Below are positions 35,110-46,161 of a stretch of 64,000 nt of DNA, in pieces. Both the position numbers and the translations under genes were made by a program. Origin of the DNA: Centrapalus pauciflorus (Eukaryota > Streptophyta > Magnoliopsida > Asterales > Asteraceae); NCBI GenBank assembly GCA_020465985.1, contig JAANYP010000390.1, positions 1 through 64,000 of the forward strand, written 5' to 3'. Position 1 is the first letter of the stretch. Every line of letters starts with the position of its first letter. A model generated the notes under the pieces. It had not been told where the DNA came from, did not search any database, and was given only the letters and a program-made list of their open reading frames with translations.

Positions 35110-36990
35110 AGATACATAGATAGATAGAGAAATAGAGAGATAGAGGGATAAGATACATACATAGATACACATACATATCACAGGGATGCTGTTCTGATCT
35201 TTGCTATGGCCACCTAAACACACCTAAACACTTTTGTTTATACATACACACATGTACATATACATACATATATATATATATGTATATATATACATATATA
35301 TATATGTATATATGTATATTACATGCTGCTGATTTTGGTCTGTCTTTCTTTTTTAATTCAATAAGCACACACACACACCTCTACTTAAATGTTATATATA
35401 TTAACTATGGTGCTGCTGTGATTCACATGACACACATGCACATAACTTGCTGCTGCTGCTGTTTGATTTTTATTGAATCACTCCAATCGGGGTCGAAGCT
35501 ACTGCACATATATGTATATTACAAGAACTATATATTGATGTTGTCTTTGTAGGAAAACGTCAAAATAGATAACATAGCACATGTGCCAAACATTGCTGAA
35601 AACAAATTAGATGTGTCAAAATGTTGCTCTCTTGGTGGGATCCTGATGAATATTCTAGCAATTTAAGTTTGCCGTCAATTAGGTATTTCATTTAATGCTA
35701 CCGACTTACATTTGCCTATTAGTTGATCTCTTTTCATGCATTTATGTGTTATGTCTTTTATTTTAAGATGTGTAGTAATTTTCATTCATTGACATTTTAT
35801 CGCATGGAGCCAAATGGAAAGATGGTTGGTTATTGGACTGAAAAAGATTTTCAATGAGAAACCAAGCATTTCATCAGGAATTACAGTTAGGATATCTTAT
35901 ATCTAATTTTACCATAAATGTTTTCATGTTAATTAGCTAAATACTCGCCATTTTTTTAATGTCAGTTATGATATGAGTTAGTTTTTAATTAATTGATCAT
36001 AAGATTCATATTCTTGAAAATCTTTGCTATTCTGAACATCTATCTTCATTTGAACTCCAACTTACCTTTGTTGATCTGTTGATTATTTGTAAATTTACAC
36101 GTTAAATGTCTTTCAGGGTCCATATAATGCGTGAAACAGAAGATTTGAATGAGCAAAAGATCACTCGTACTTGATACTGTAAGGCTGTGTACGGACGTTG
36201 CACCATCAGTTACAGGATCAGAATCTGGATATGGTCTATATATGTATCGCAGTTGAAGTGTTTGTTATAAACTAAAAATATTTCCCCCTTGGAATTGTTT
36301 TAATTTTATGGCCTTGTATTTTGTGTTGTATCTTTTGTTTTTGGGTTTGAGTAAACCTTCTCATGCTCCCCTTGATTTATTATTATTTGGTTATATATTG
36401 CAGCTTACTTTGTGCACCGCTATCATATTCAAATATCAATCACATTTCATACATGGCTGGAAGTTTTTAATTTTAAGTTAAGATAAGTATTAGTGACCGG
36501 AAGTTTTTGTTTGGAGTTTGAGATAAAGGATTAAATTTAAGGATGTAGGGAAAGAACGAACCAAAAATACAAGGGACTGTTCACGACTGTGTTATTAGCA
36601 GATTAAGAATATTTTAAAGATGAGGGAACAAGGCTGAACAACAATGATGAATTCCAAACACTGCAACAATATCAGCTAATAGAGATGGGTATTCTTTGTG
36701 ATAAACCAACATACTACATATGAATATATGATTAAGTGCCTATGATGTTGCTTTGGATCTTCAGAGGGAACTCTTGTAATTGGAAAAAAGTTTTGTGCAG
36801 TGTGTAGATTAGAATGTTGACATTTATTGCATTACGTGGGTATCTCAAGACTTCTCCAGAGTCACGTTTCATCATCACTCTCGTCGTCTTACTCAATTCT
36901 TTCCAACTAATCTCCAATTAAGTATGAATAAATGAGACTTTAATGTTCCAAATCAATAAAATTGCAATGAATGATGAATATTTATGAGTA
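33768..36990. other. Non-coding, unassigned
   Basis: No supported gene. Contains an AAAT/ATAG microsatellite block (35040-35135), TATG/TA tracts (35250-35320) and a CTG run (35445-35460). Some short segments end in GT-AG-like borders (for example near 34575-34740) but no protein family is recognisable. Confidence 0.4.
35040..35135. repeat. (AAAT)n, (TA)n and (TAGA)n microsatellite
   Basis: Consecutive runs of AAAT/AATA, TA and GATA repeats. ORFs on the minus strand here are low-complexity artefacts. Confidence 0.9.
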
Positions 36991-36994
36991 TGAT

Positions 36995-37410
36995 GTTTTT
37001 AAAAGATTTTGAATGTGTTGCAAAAAAAAAATCATTGAAATCCGACATCAAATGAAAGTTTATTGCTATTTTAAACAAACTTTTAGTATTTTAATATCCA
37101 ATAGTATGAAAAAACAATAAATGATGAATTGCGTTTTTATATCTGGTCTTTTTTAATGATTTTAAAATTGTTACAAAAAGTCTCGTCGATATTGGACGTC
37201 AAACGATAGTTTATTGCTATTTTATGTGAAGAATAACACTTTAACGAGTGAAAATATAAATTAACATCAACAGGTGTAATGTTTTTACAGAAATGGGGTT
37301 TTTAAATAATTTGTGATGTGTTGTTAAAGTTTAATCGAAAACCGGCTTAATCTGAAAGATCATTGCCATAGTATGCAATTTCAGCATATTAAATTGCTAT
37401 TTTGTGCAGA
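36995..37410. repeat. Three degenerate tandem copies of a ~150-bp unit
   Basis: Each copy has a phrase of the type GTTGC/TAAAA...AATC..GAAA..CG..TCAAA/TGAAAG followed by TTTATTGCTATTTT or ATTGCTATTTTGTG (near 37058, 37208 and 37392). Confidence 0.45.
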
Positions 37411-38782
37411 TTCTGCACAAATCAAAAAATTTCTGAAATTTTAACAATTCCAACATTTCATATGTGTATATTTGGAGGTTTAAGGTGTAAGAAATTAAAG
37501 AATTAAAGGCAACGTTAATTGCTATTGTTAGCATGTAAGACCCAAGATTTCTCAAAGGTCTTAAATCTAGGCCCAGTAGCAACGCAATATCAATCAGGAA
37601 ACTAAGATAAAATTAACAGTGTGGAATTACAGTTAATTACAATCAGAGACAATATTAAGTAATAGGGACAGACTTCTAAACTATTACATCAAAGCACAAA
37701 ATATAGACTAGCCCCGAACCTTAAAGCTCTATTATCAATCAAGTACCAAGGTGTTGAAACGGGTTCTAAAGCACTTCAAGCTCTTTCAAAGTCCTGACCT
37801 AAGAACTAGGTCCAGCCAATCCTTTGCCTTTACCTGAAAAATAATGCAACAACGGGGTAAGCTTATTTGCTTAGTGAGAATGTAGAATTTCACATTTAAC
37901 ATGCAATTATGAACGCGGAAAGCACATGCACTGCACTCGGCTCATGCACGACTCAGCTCTATTGCTTATGCACTGCACTAGGCTCATGCACAGCTCAAAT
38001 CTCGAAGGGACATTGGCCAATTTAATGCTCTTTTGATGCGCGTCTTTGCTCAGCTCCCAGTTATAAAACTGTTGTTGCTCTTGAGACTTTTAGACAAATT
38101 CATAAGGAATGCTCGGATAATGATAACACCATACACACGCATCATTAGTGGGGATCAGCCACGTACTGGGCTAGCTACCAGTAATTGCTGTATGCGTATC
38201 ATCAGAATGCTCAGCTCTAGCTACCCTCTGTGCTTTCATCACGTAAATCAACACATCATAGGCCTAACATTAACCCAACACTGAGCAATAGTGGTGGTGT
38301 TAAGCTTAACAATCAAGTGACTCGTCAAAGAATAGATGCTGGAAGAAGAAATGCTCAGCTCAACAAATCATAGTAAATATACTATGATAATATATCAATA
38401 AGCTCAAGATCAGAATGCCAATAAAATCAGAATAAAGCAACAAAAGTCTCAATTCACATAATTTGTAGTTAAAGTAAAATCTACAACTCACAGTTACTGG
38501 TTAATTGTGCACTTTCACTTTCTGGCTCTGGCTCTGTTGCTCACAGTCTGTAGTGGATTAGAACCACTATCTGACTTATAGCAGACTTTCAGATGCTTGC
38601 CATTTTGCTTGTTGCTCAATCTGTTAATCATATCATTTCTGATATTTTATTAGCCTTTAAATCATTTGAATAATAAATTCAATGTTCGTTCGTTGGTCTT
38701 TAATCTCAAAATCCCATATCTTGATTATATGGTCATTAATCTTATCAGAATCTTTCTTTCATTCATTAAATCTCAAAAGATC

Positions 38783-38904
<122 letters not shown>

Positions 38905-38964
38905 CATTAAGCTAATTATTTTGTCAATTTATGTGTTGTCCATGTGTTTTATTCAATATATTTG

Positions 38965-39205
38965 AATTTAGGGAATGGGGTTCGAATTTATGTAATAAAT
39001 TCGAACATGTATCATTAAATTCGAATGTATGCTTCGATTATATAAGGTTAAATTCGAATGGATAGTTAAATTCGAACCTATATTCGAATTTAATGATTAA
39101 AATCAAACCTACATTCGAATTTAAGGGTCAAATTCGAATCTACATTCGAATTTAGCAACAAAAATCGAGTTTGTTCATGCATTTCGAGTTTGTTCTTGGC
39201 ATCTC
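38965..39205 (-). repeat. TTCGAA palindrome array of the solo LTR
   Basis: About fifteen ATTCGAAT-type words, 720-960 bp from the LTR start on the minus strand, the position occupied by TCCGAATTCGG words in gypsy1 and by TTCGAA words in gypsy2. Confidence 0.8.
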
Positions 39206-39540
39206 GAATTTGTTCATTTTTTACAGCTTTATAATATACATTTCTAAGTTAAAAATCACGAATATGCTAAGCATTAAGCCTAGGTTCAATTATATTATAC
39301 ATAATCTATCATATTCTAGTTAATACTTAAGCTAAATAGCTTTATTCGAATGAAAGATGGATAAACTCGAAAAACCTAAAATATAGAAGCTTAAAAGGTC
39401 GATTCTTACCTCAAATTCGTATGAAATCGCACGTGAATTAGCAGATTCTTGTAGTACTCTTCGCGATCTTTTTAATGATGTATAAAACTTGATAATCGGC
39501 CGGTCGATTTTGGGAGAAAATTAGAGAGAAGTAGAGAGAG

Positions 39541-39594
39541 TGTAGAGAGAGAGAGTAGAGAGAGAGTAGAGAGAGAGAGAGAGAGAGAGAGAGC
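39541..39594 (-). repeat. (GA)n / (CT)n tract of the solo LTR
   Basis: On the minus strand a CT-rich tract about 40 bp downstream of GTATATAAAC, as in the gypsy1 and gypsy2 LTRs. Likely the start of the transcribed leader. Confidence 0.7.
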
Positions 39595-39928
39595 AGATTT
39601 TCTAAATGACTAATAATCTAAATTACGTTTATATACTTAATCTGTTACATTTGAAATTTAACCCATTTTTACTTTTGTATCTTACATCTCTCTTATTTAG
39701 TTATCTTTAATAATTTATTAAATCATAATTTAAATATTTATATAATTTAATTAAATATTTCATAATTTAATTAAATTTCAATTCAAATAATGTAATAAAA
39801 TTACGTTATTGGTTCTATAATCAGATAATTAACTTACCAATCAAATAATAAATAATGTAATAATATTACATTATTAGCTTAAAATCAGATATTATACGTT
39901 TGGTCAAAAGCTAGGTTGCTACATAGCA

Positions 39929-40905
<977 letters not shown>

Positions 40906-40906
40906 T

Positions 40907-40911
<5 letters not shown>

Positions 40912-40977
<66 letters not shown>
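40912..40977. repeat. (AT)n microsatellite right of MITE
   Basis: About 65 bp of AT repeats. Confidence 0.95.
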
Positions 40978-40979
<2 letters not shown>

Positions 40980-41090
40980 TTGATTTTTAATAATAAAATA
41001 AAGACTAAAAATAACCAAAGAAAGGAACTTAAACTTAATTACTTAAAACTAAAACAACAGACTAACTTTAAACCTTAACTACAGTTACAC

Positions 41091-41570
41091 TCCCCGGCAA
41101 CGGCGCCAAAATTCTTACGGGCCGTCGTTGTGACCCGCCGATTTAGTCCTTAAATCCACTATTTAGCTAGAGATGTAAGGGTCGAATCCACAGGGATTGT
41201 GGTCATAATTAGGATTAGGTTATTAGCCTTATCAGTTTATTAAAAGCACTTAAATTGTGAATTTGTGGATTTGAATGATTTGTCTAGATTAATGATTTGC
41301 TATTGCTTTGAAACTAAAAATAGTGGCAAAATGACTAACGTAGTAGATAAACAATCAAGAGACGAATAATCATTCACGGGATCACCACGACATAATTATT
41401 ACTCTCTATACTTTCATGCAACGATCACATAGACATAATCAATTTATCGATCAAATTAATCAAACATGTTTTAACCAATAACTCTCGGCATAGCGTATGC
41501 AATATTAATACTTGTATTAATCCCTAAACTAATGGACTCGACACAAATGAGAAATTAAAGTAGAGTAAAC
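41091..41570 (-). mobile_element. LTR retrotransposon fragment with tRNA-Asp primer site (Athila/Tat-like)
   Basis: 41091-41108 on the minus strand reads TGGCGCCGTTGCCGGGGA, the complement of the 3' end of plant tRNA-Asp, used as primer by Athila-type gypsy elements. To its right, on the minus strand, lies CCCTGTGGATTCGACCC, a phrase common near the 3' end of such LTRs. The LTR start and the internal region are not recognisable, so this is a remnant. Confidence 0.55.
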
Positions 41571-41945
41571 TTAGCCATAGCTTAGCTCTTGCTTCTGAAT
41601 CGACCTTCTTCCATGTCAGAATCTTCAAGCCTATGTGCTCACGAACCATGTCTCCCAAAAAACTTGCAAACACTATTCTGTGATCTCCTGTTAGCCTATC
41701 CATTGTATCAAACGTTACCTTGAGCTTTAATGCACCGGAATGTTGTACCGGTTGCGAAACTTAGATAACCTTGTTATGCCCTTAGGCGGAACTACTATTT
41801 TGATTGGACTTGCATTAATTGCAACATGATCCATCTCTTGTTATTCATCATAATCATCGTACTCCTCTAATTCATATCCATCATGATCATCTGCCTCGCC
41901 ATTATTTTGAAGAACAAGTTGATTGTTCATGGTTTCAGTATTCAT
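41571..41945 (-). pseudogene. CACTA TNP1-like fragment
   Basis: Starts at an ATG at 41945 with an acidic stretch (DDHDGYELEEYDDYDE), then a TAA, then SPIKIVVPPKGITRLSKFRN; after a frame change it reads DRLTGDHRIVFASFLGDMVR and LKILTWKKVDSEARAKLW. This pattern (short acidic leader, then a region of the form GP.R..F....G...R) belongs to plant Ptta/En/Spm-type proteins. At least one stop and one frameshift; the rest of the gene is absent. Confidence 0.55.
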
Positions 41946-42195
41946 GATCCTTTTTGGAGAGAGTTGAAAAAATTAAAAATTATGAAGATTCGGCAGAAAA
42001 GTGTATAAGCAGATTAATGATTGTGTTTGTAGGCATTAACTGTAATTATCGAAGTTTAAGGAATGTAAAACGGCAAGTGTAATTTAAAATTTTCGCATAA
42101 ATTTTGGCTCCATTTTTTAAATATTTCGGTCCAAAATTAATATTTCGGTCCTAAATTAATAATAAAAATATCAGAAATGTTTTATGAAAAAATTC

Positions 42196-42300
42196 AAAAA
42201 GGCATGACTTAGCTTAGTGGTAAAGGTGGTGGATGGTGTTAGTGCGTTGGGTTGGTCAAGTGTTCGAGTCTAACATATATGTAACTTTTTTCTCTTTTTT
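42196..42300 (+). mobile_element. tRNA-derived SINE-like fragment
   Basis: TTAGCTTAGTGGTAAAGG fits a Pol III A box and GTGTTCGAGTCTAAC, about 45 bp later, fits a B box. It is followed by a T-rich tail. It cannot be folded by me into a full tRNA and I see no clear target duplication. Confidence 0.4.
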
Positions 42301-42304
42301 ATTT

Positions 42305-42950
42305 TGTAAGTGATAATGATATAAATTATATATTATATTTTGAACAGCTAAAATATCATTAACAACCAAAGTTATATAAGCTAAATAACTTATACCTGCA
42401 ATTTGGGTATAGTTTAAGGACCATTTTTTGCAATTTACTCTAATTGTAATTCAAACAAACAATAATGATAAACCAACATTTGTTAATAAACCTAAACATA
42501 TATATGTTGTATTATAAATCAAAACGTAGTTTACAAAATACTTACGTGATTAATTTGAACCTAAGTTTTATTGTTCATGAAATGGAATGAAAATGAAAAG
42601 ATTATATATAACCTAACTTTACTAAATAATTTCTTGATTAATTTTAACCTAAGTTTTATTATTTCAGTATAGTTAAATTGAAAAATTCTGTTTTGGAAAT
42701 CTCGAACTGTTGGTTCATTTTCTCACGCCGTTAGTGCATTTTCTCTAACTTTTAAGTGATATATATTCTGTAAGTGATAATGATATAAATTAAATCTTAT
42801 ATTTTGAACGGCTAGAATATCATTAACAACCAAAGTCATATATAAGTTAAATAACTTACTCTAATTGGAATTCAAACCAACAAAAATGATAAACCAACAT
42901 TTGTACATAAACGTAAACATATATTGTATTATATATCAAAAGTTGCTTTA
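42305..42950. repeat. Duplicated block containing satellite modules A and B
   Basis: GTAAGTGATAATGATATAAATTA at about 42305 recurs at about 42767 (offset ~462 bp), with the following ~85 bp conserved, and AACATTTGT...CATATATATTGTATTATA near 42475 recurs near 42897. Between them, 42550-42765 holds one module-A and one module-B unit of the satellite at 44170-45990. Confidence 0.65.
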
Positions 42951-43035
42951 AGTAATTACATAATTGTATCAAAACCATACATTCACATCCCAGGTTTGTA
43001 TAAAATTGTGGTAACAAGCATCCCAAATACAAACA

Positions 43036-43923
43036 TTACCAATTAAAAATGTATTCATTTACAAAAACAAACCCTCTAATTAATGCATCGTCTTGCCAGA
43101 TGTGTTGTTGGCAAGAACGGCTCAAGCGGTAGAATTGCCTCGGTAGAAGCTTCATGCGATCCTGCATCAGTAACTGATGTACTTTGGCAGCCGTTTCGGT
43201 GACTGACTGCGGACGCGTTGATGAGTTTCTGAAGGCATCATTCAACAGCCTCCTAGCTTCGTTTACGCTCTGTCCTCCTTCTGCCATTAGCAGCATTCCT
43301 AGGAGAAACTTAGCATTAAGCGATCCGGAACGTGCTGCCCTTTGCAGCTTCTCCTTTCCTTCCGTCTCCAAAACCGCATAAACTATATTTAACTGTTGAT
43401 CAAGACAATAAAGAATCATAAATATGTATTTCATGTTTAGGAAAATAAAAAAAACAATAGAAAGCATGGAAAATAAAGTGTACCAATCCATCATTGAAGA
43501 GCAAGTTAATGTTTCCCTTCTCCCTCAGGAGGTATAGCAGTTCAGTTTTTGGCCCCCTAAACCCTATTGTGAGGATGTAATCAACTTCCATCATCTGGTA
43601 AACGACATCAGACTCAACTTCGCGTTTAAAGGTTTTGCAACTGTAATGAATGCAGACATACAAGCTTAATAAAACGTACTCTTAAATAGACAAATACGTC
43701 ATGTTCATTCAGAAAATCTAAAATCTAAGCCCAAATTAATGGGCTACGGTTCATTAAACTTAATGTATCTCTTAAATAGGCAAATGCATCATAATCTTAG
43801 TTAAATCGATAATATATGATAGGATTAGGAAACTTACATTCTCTTACTTTTAAAAAGTTCAAAGGCACTTGATGCCCCCAAAAACCCCAATATTCTAGCA
43901 ATTACCTCGTCTGGAAGCTCCAT
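43036..43923 (-). CDS. F-box protein with Sel1-like C-terminal region, three exons
   Basis: Exons 43923-43838, 43640-43484 and 43392-43036 on the minus strand. Introns have GTAAGT...TTACAG and GTACAC...CAACAG borders, and the frame is kept to give 199 residues. Exon 1 is an F-box start (ELPDEVIARILGFLGASSAF). Exon 3 contains EGKEKLQRAARSGSLNAKF and LGMLLMAEGGQSVNEARRLL, resembling the Sel1/TPR-like repeat of plant F-box proteins such as the At1g67623/At2g35280 group, which are longer (about 290 residues). It would act as an SCF ubiquitin-ligase receptor. Upstream in-frame Met codons reach 44097 but I chose the one next to the F-box. It lies between two blocks of the same satellite, so it may have been carried there. 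Confidence 0.65.
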
Positions 43924-44169
43924 AGTCGTTAAACGGATTTGCGTAGTTGCTTGGAGAGAGTTTGAAATGATGATTTCCAGGTAGAGGTTACGCTCTGTTC
44001 TGACGTTGGAGAAGACGAATGGCAGGAATAGGAAAAGGGTGATCGTAAAATGCACGTGGTCATTACATGCCACCATTTTCATATACTGAAATGACATAAA
44101 TGCCCCTAAAAATAAAATACATGCTCTTATATTAGTAATGGTATTTTTGTCAATAGTTGGTCAGAGGTG

Positions 44170-45395
44170 GTAGTGCATTTTCTCAAGTTCTTAAGTTTAT
44201 AAAATTACTTGATTAATTTCAACCTAAGTTTTATTTTATTATTCATGTAATTTATTGGAATAATGGAAATGAATTGATTATCTGTATATAACGTAGGAAA
44301 TGAATTGTTTCTATAAATCAGAGCTTGAGTAATTTATAATTTATAAACCGACGTACTCATGGAATGGAATGCAATTAAATTGAATTGTTTAGCTGTATCT
44401 AACCTAGGTTAATGAGATTACCTGATTAATTTTAACCTAAGTTTTAGTACTCATGGAATGGAATGCAATTGAATTGAATTGAATATATGTAAGAAACCTA
44501 GGTTCATGAAATTACCTGATTATATTTAACCTAAGTTTTATCACTCATGGAATGGAATGCAATTGAATTGAATAGGTTGATAAAATTACGTGATTAATTT
44601 TATCCTAAGTTTTATTACTCATGGAATGGAATGCAATTGAATTGAATTGAATATTTGTACGTAATCAAGGTTCATGAAATTACCTGATTAATTTTAACCT
44701 AAGTTTTATTACTCATGGAATGAAATGAAATTGAATTGAATTGCTTATCTATATGTAACCTAGGTTCATGAAATTACCTGATAAATTTTAACCTAAGTTT
44801 TATTACTCATGGAATGGAATGCAATTGAATTGAATTGCTTATCTGTATGTAACCTAGGATCATGAATTTACCTGATTAATTTTAACCTAACTTTTATTAC
44901 TAATGGAATGGAATGCAATTGAATTGAACCTATGTTTTATTACTTATGGAATGAAATAAAATTGAATTGAATTGAATATCTGTATGTAACCTAGGTTCAT
45001 TAATTTACCTGATTAATTTTAACCTAACTTTTATTACTCATGGAATGGAATGCAATTGAATTGAATTGCTTATTTGTATGTAACCTAGGTTCATGAATTT
45101 ACCTGATTAATTTTAACCTAAGTTTTATTTCTCATGGAATGGAATGCAACTGAATTGAATTGCTTATCTGTATGTAACCTAGGTTCATGAAATTACCTGA
45201 TTCATTTTAGCCTTAGTTTTATTACTCATGGAATGGAATGCAATTGAATTGAATTGAATATTTGTATGTAACCTAGGTTCATGAATTTACCTGATAAATT
45301 TTAACCTAAGTTTTATTACTCATGGAATGGGATGCAATTAAATTGAATTGAATATCTATTTGTAACCTAGGTTCATGAAATTACCTGATCAATTT
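44170..45395. repeat. Satellite, module-A units of ~94 bp
   Basis: About eleven units: head AACCTAGGTTCATGAAATTACCTGATTAATTTTAACC... plus tail A (ACTCATGGAATGGAATGCAA, TTGAATTGCTTATCTGTATG). Spacing measured at CCTAAG is 94 bp for several consecutive units (45023, 45117, 45211, 45305); others are shorter or longer through deletions. Confidence 0.9.
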
Positions 45396-45990
45396 TAACC
45401 TATGTTTTATTATTTAATTGAGTTAAATTGAAAAATTATGTTTTTGCAAGTTTCGAGCTGTTAGTTCAATTTCTCAAGCTGTTAGTGCATTTTCTCAAGC
45501 AGTTAAGTGTTTTATAAATCTAGGTTCATGAAATTACCTAATTAATTTTAACCTAAGTTTTATTATTTTATTGAGTTAAATTGAAAAATTATCTTTTTGC
45601 AAGTTTCGAGCTGTTAGTTAAATTTCTCATGCTGTTAGTGCATTTTCTCAAGCTTTTAAGTGTTTTATAAACCTAGGTTCATGAAATTACCTGATTAATT
45701 TTAACCTAATTATTATTATTTAATTGAGTTAAATTGTAAAATTATGTTTTTGCAAGTTTCGAGCAGTTACTTCAATTTCTCAATTTGTTAGTGCATTTTC
45801 TCAAGCTGTTAAGGGTTTTATAAACCTAGGTTCATGAAATTACCTGATTAATTTTAACCTAAGTTTTATTATTTAGTTGAGTTAAATTGAAAAATTATGT
45901 TTTTGCAAGTTTCGAGCTGTTAGTTCAATTTCTCAAGCTGTTAGTGCAATTTCTCAAGCTATTAAGTGTCTTATAAACCTAGGTTCATTA
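45396..45990. repeat. Satellite, module-B units of 153 bp
   Basis: Four units with exact 153-bp spacing (45399, 45552, 45705, 45858). They share the head of the module-A units but have a different tail, containing GCAAGTTTCGAGCTGTTAGT and TTTCTCAAGCTGTTAGTGCA. The tail-B words resemble the repeats in the copia A/B LTRs. Confidence 0.9.
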
Positions 45991-46015
45991 AATTATTTGT
46001 TTAATTTTAAGTCGT

Positions 46016-46112
46016 GGGAAAAAACTATTCAAACTACCAGTTCAAATCCAAGCCCTAAATCGCGGGAAAAACAATTGAAACTACTAGTTTCAAATCCAGA
46101 GCCCTAAATCGC
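46016..46112. repeat. Two-copy repeat before the extra ORF
   Basis: A phrase with CGTGGGAAAA, AAACTACCAGTTCAAATCC and AGCCCTAAATCGC occurs at 46016-46065 and again with small changes at 46062-46112. It is followed by GAAACCCTAG, typical of plant 5' leaders. Confidence 0.65.
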
Positions 46113-46161
46113 ACTTCCACTTTCACTCGAAACCCTAGTTCTTTAATTCAGGATTGCATTG

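Noticed and set aside
41091..41108. Sequence identical to the 3' end of tRNA-Asp
   Set aside because: No cloverleaf or A/B boxes upstream; it is the complement of a retrotransposon primer site, not a tRNA gene.
44170..45990. Regular repeats with spacing, superficially array-like
   Set aside because: Tandem satellite with contiguous units in a plant genome; no unique spacers, so not a CRISPR array.
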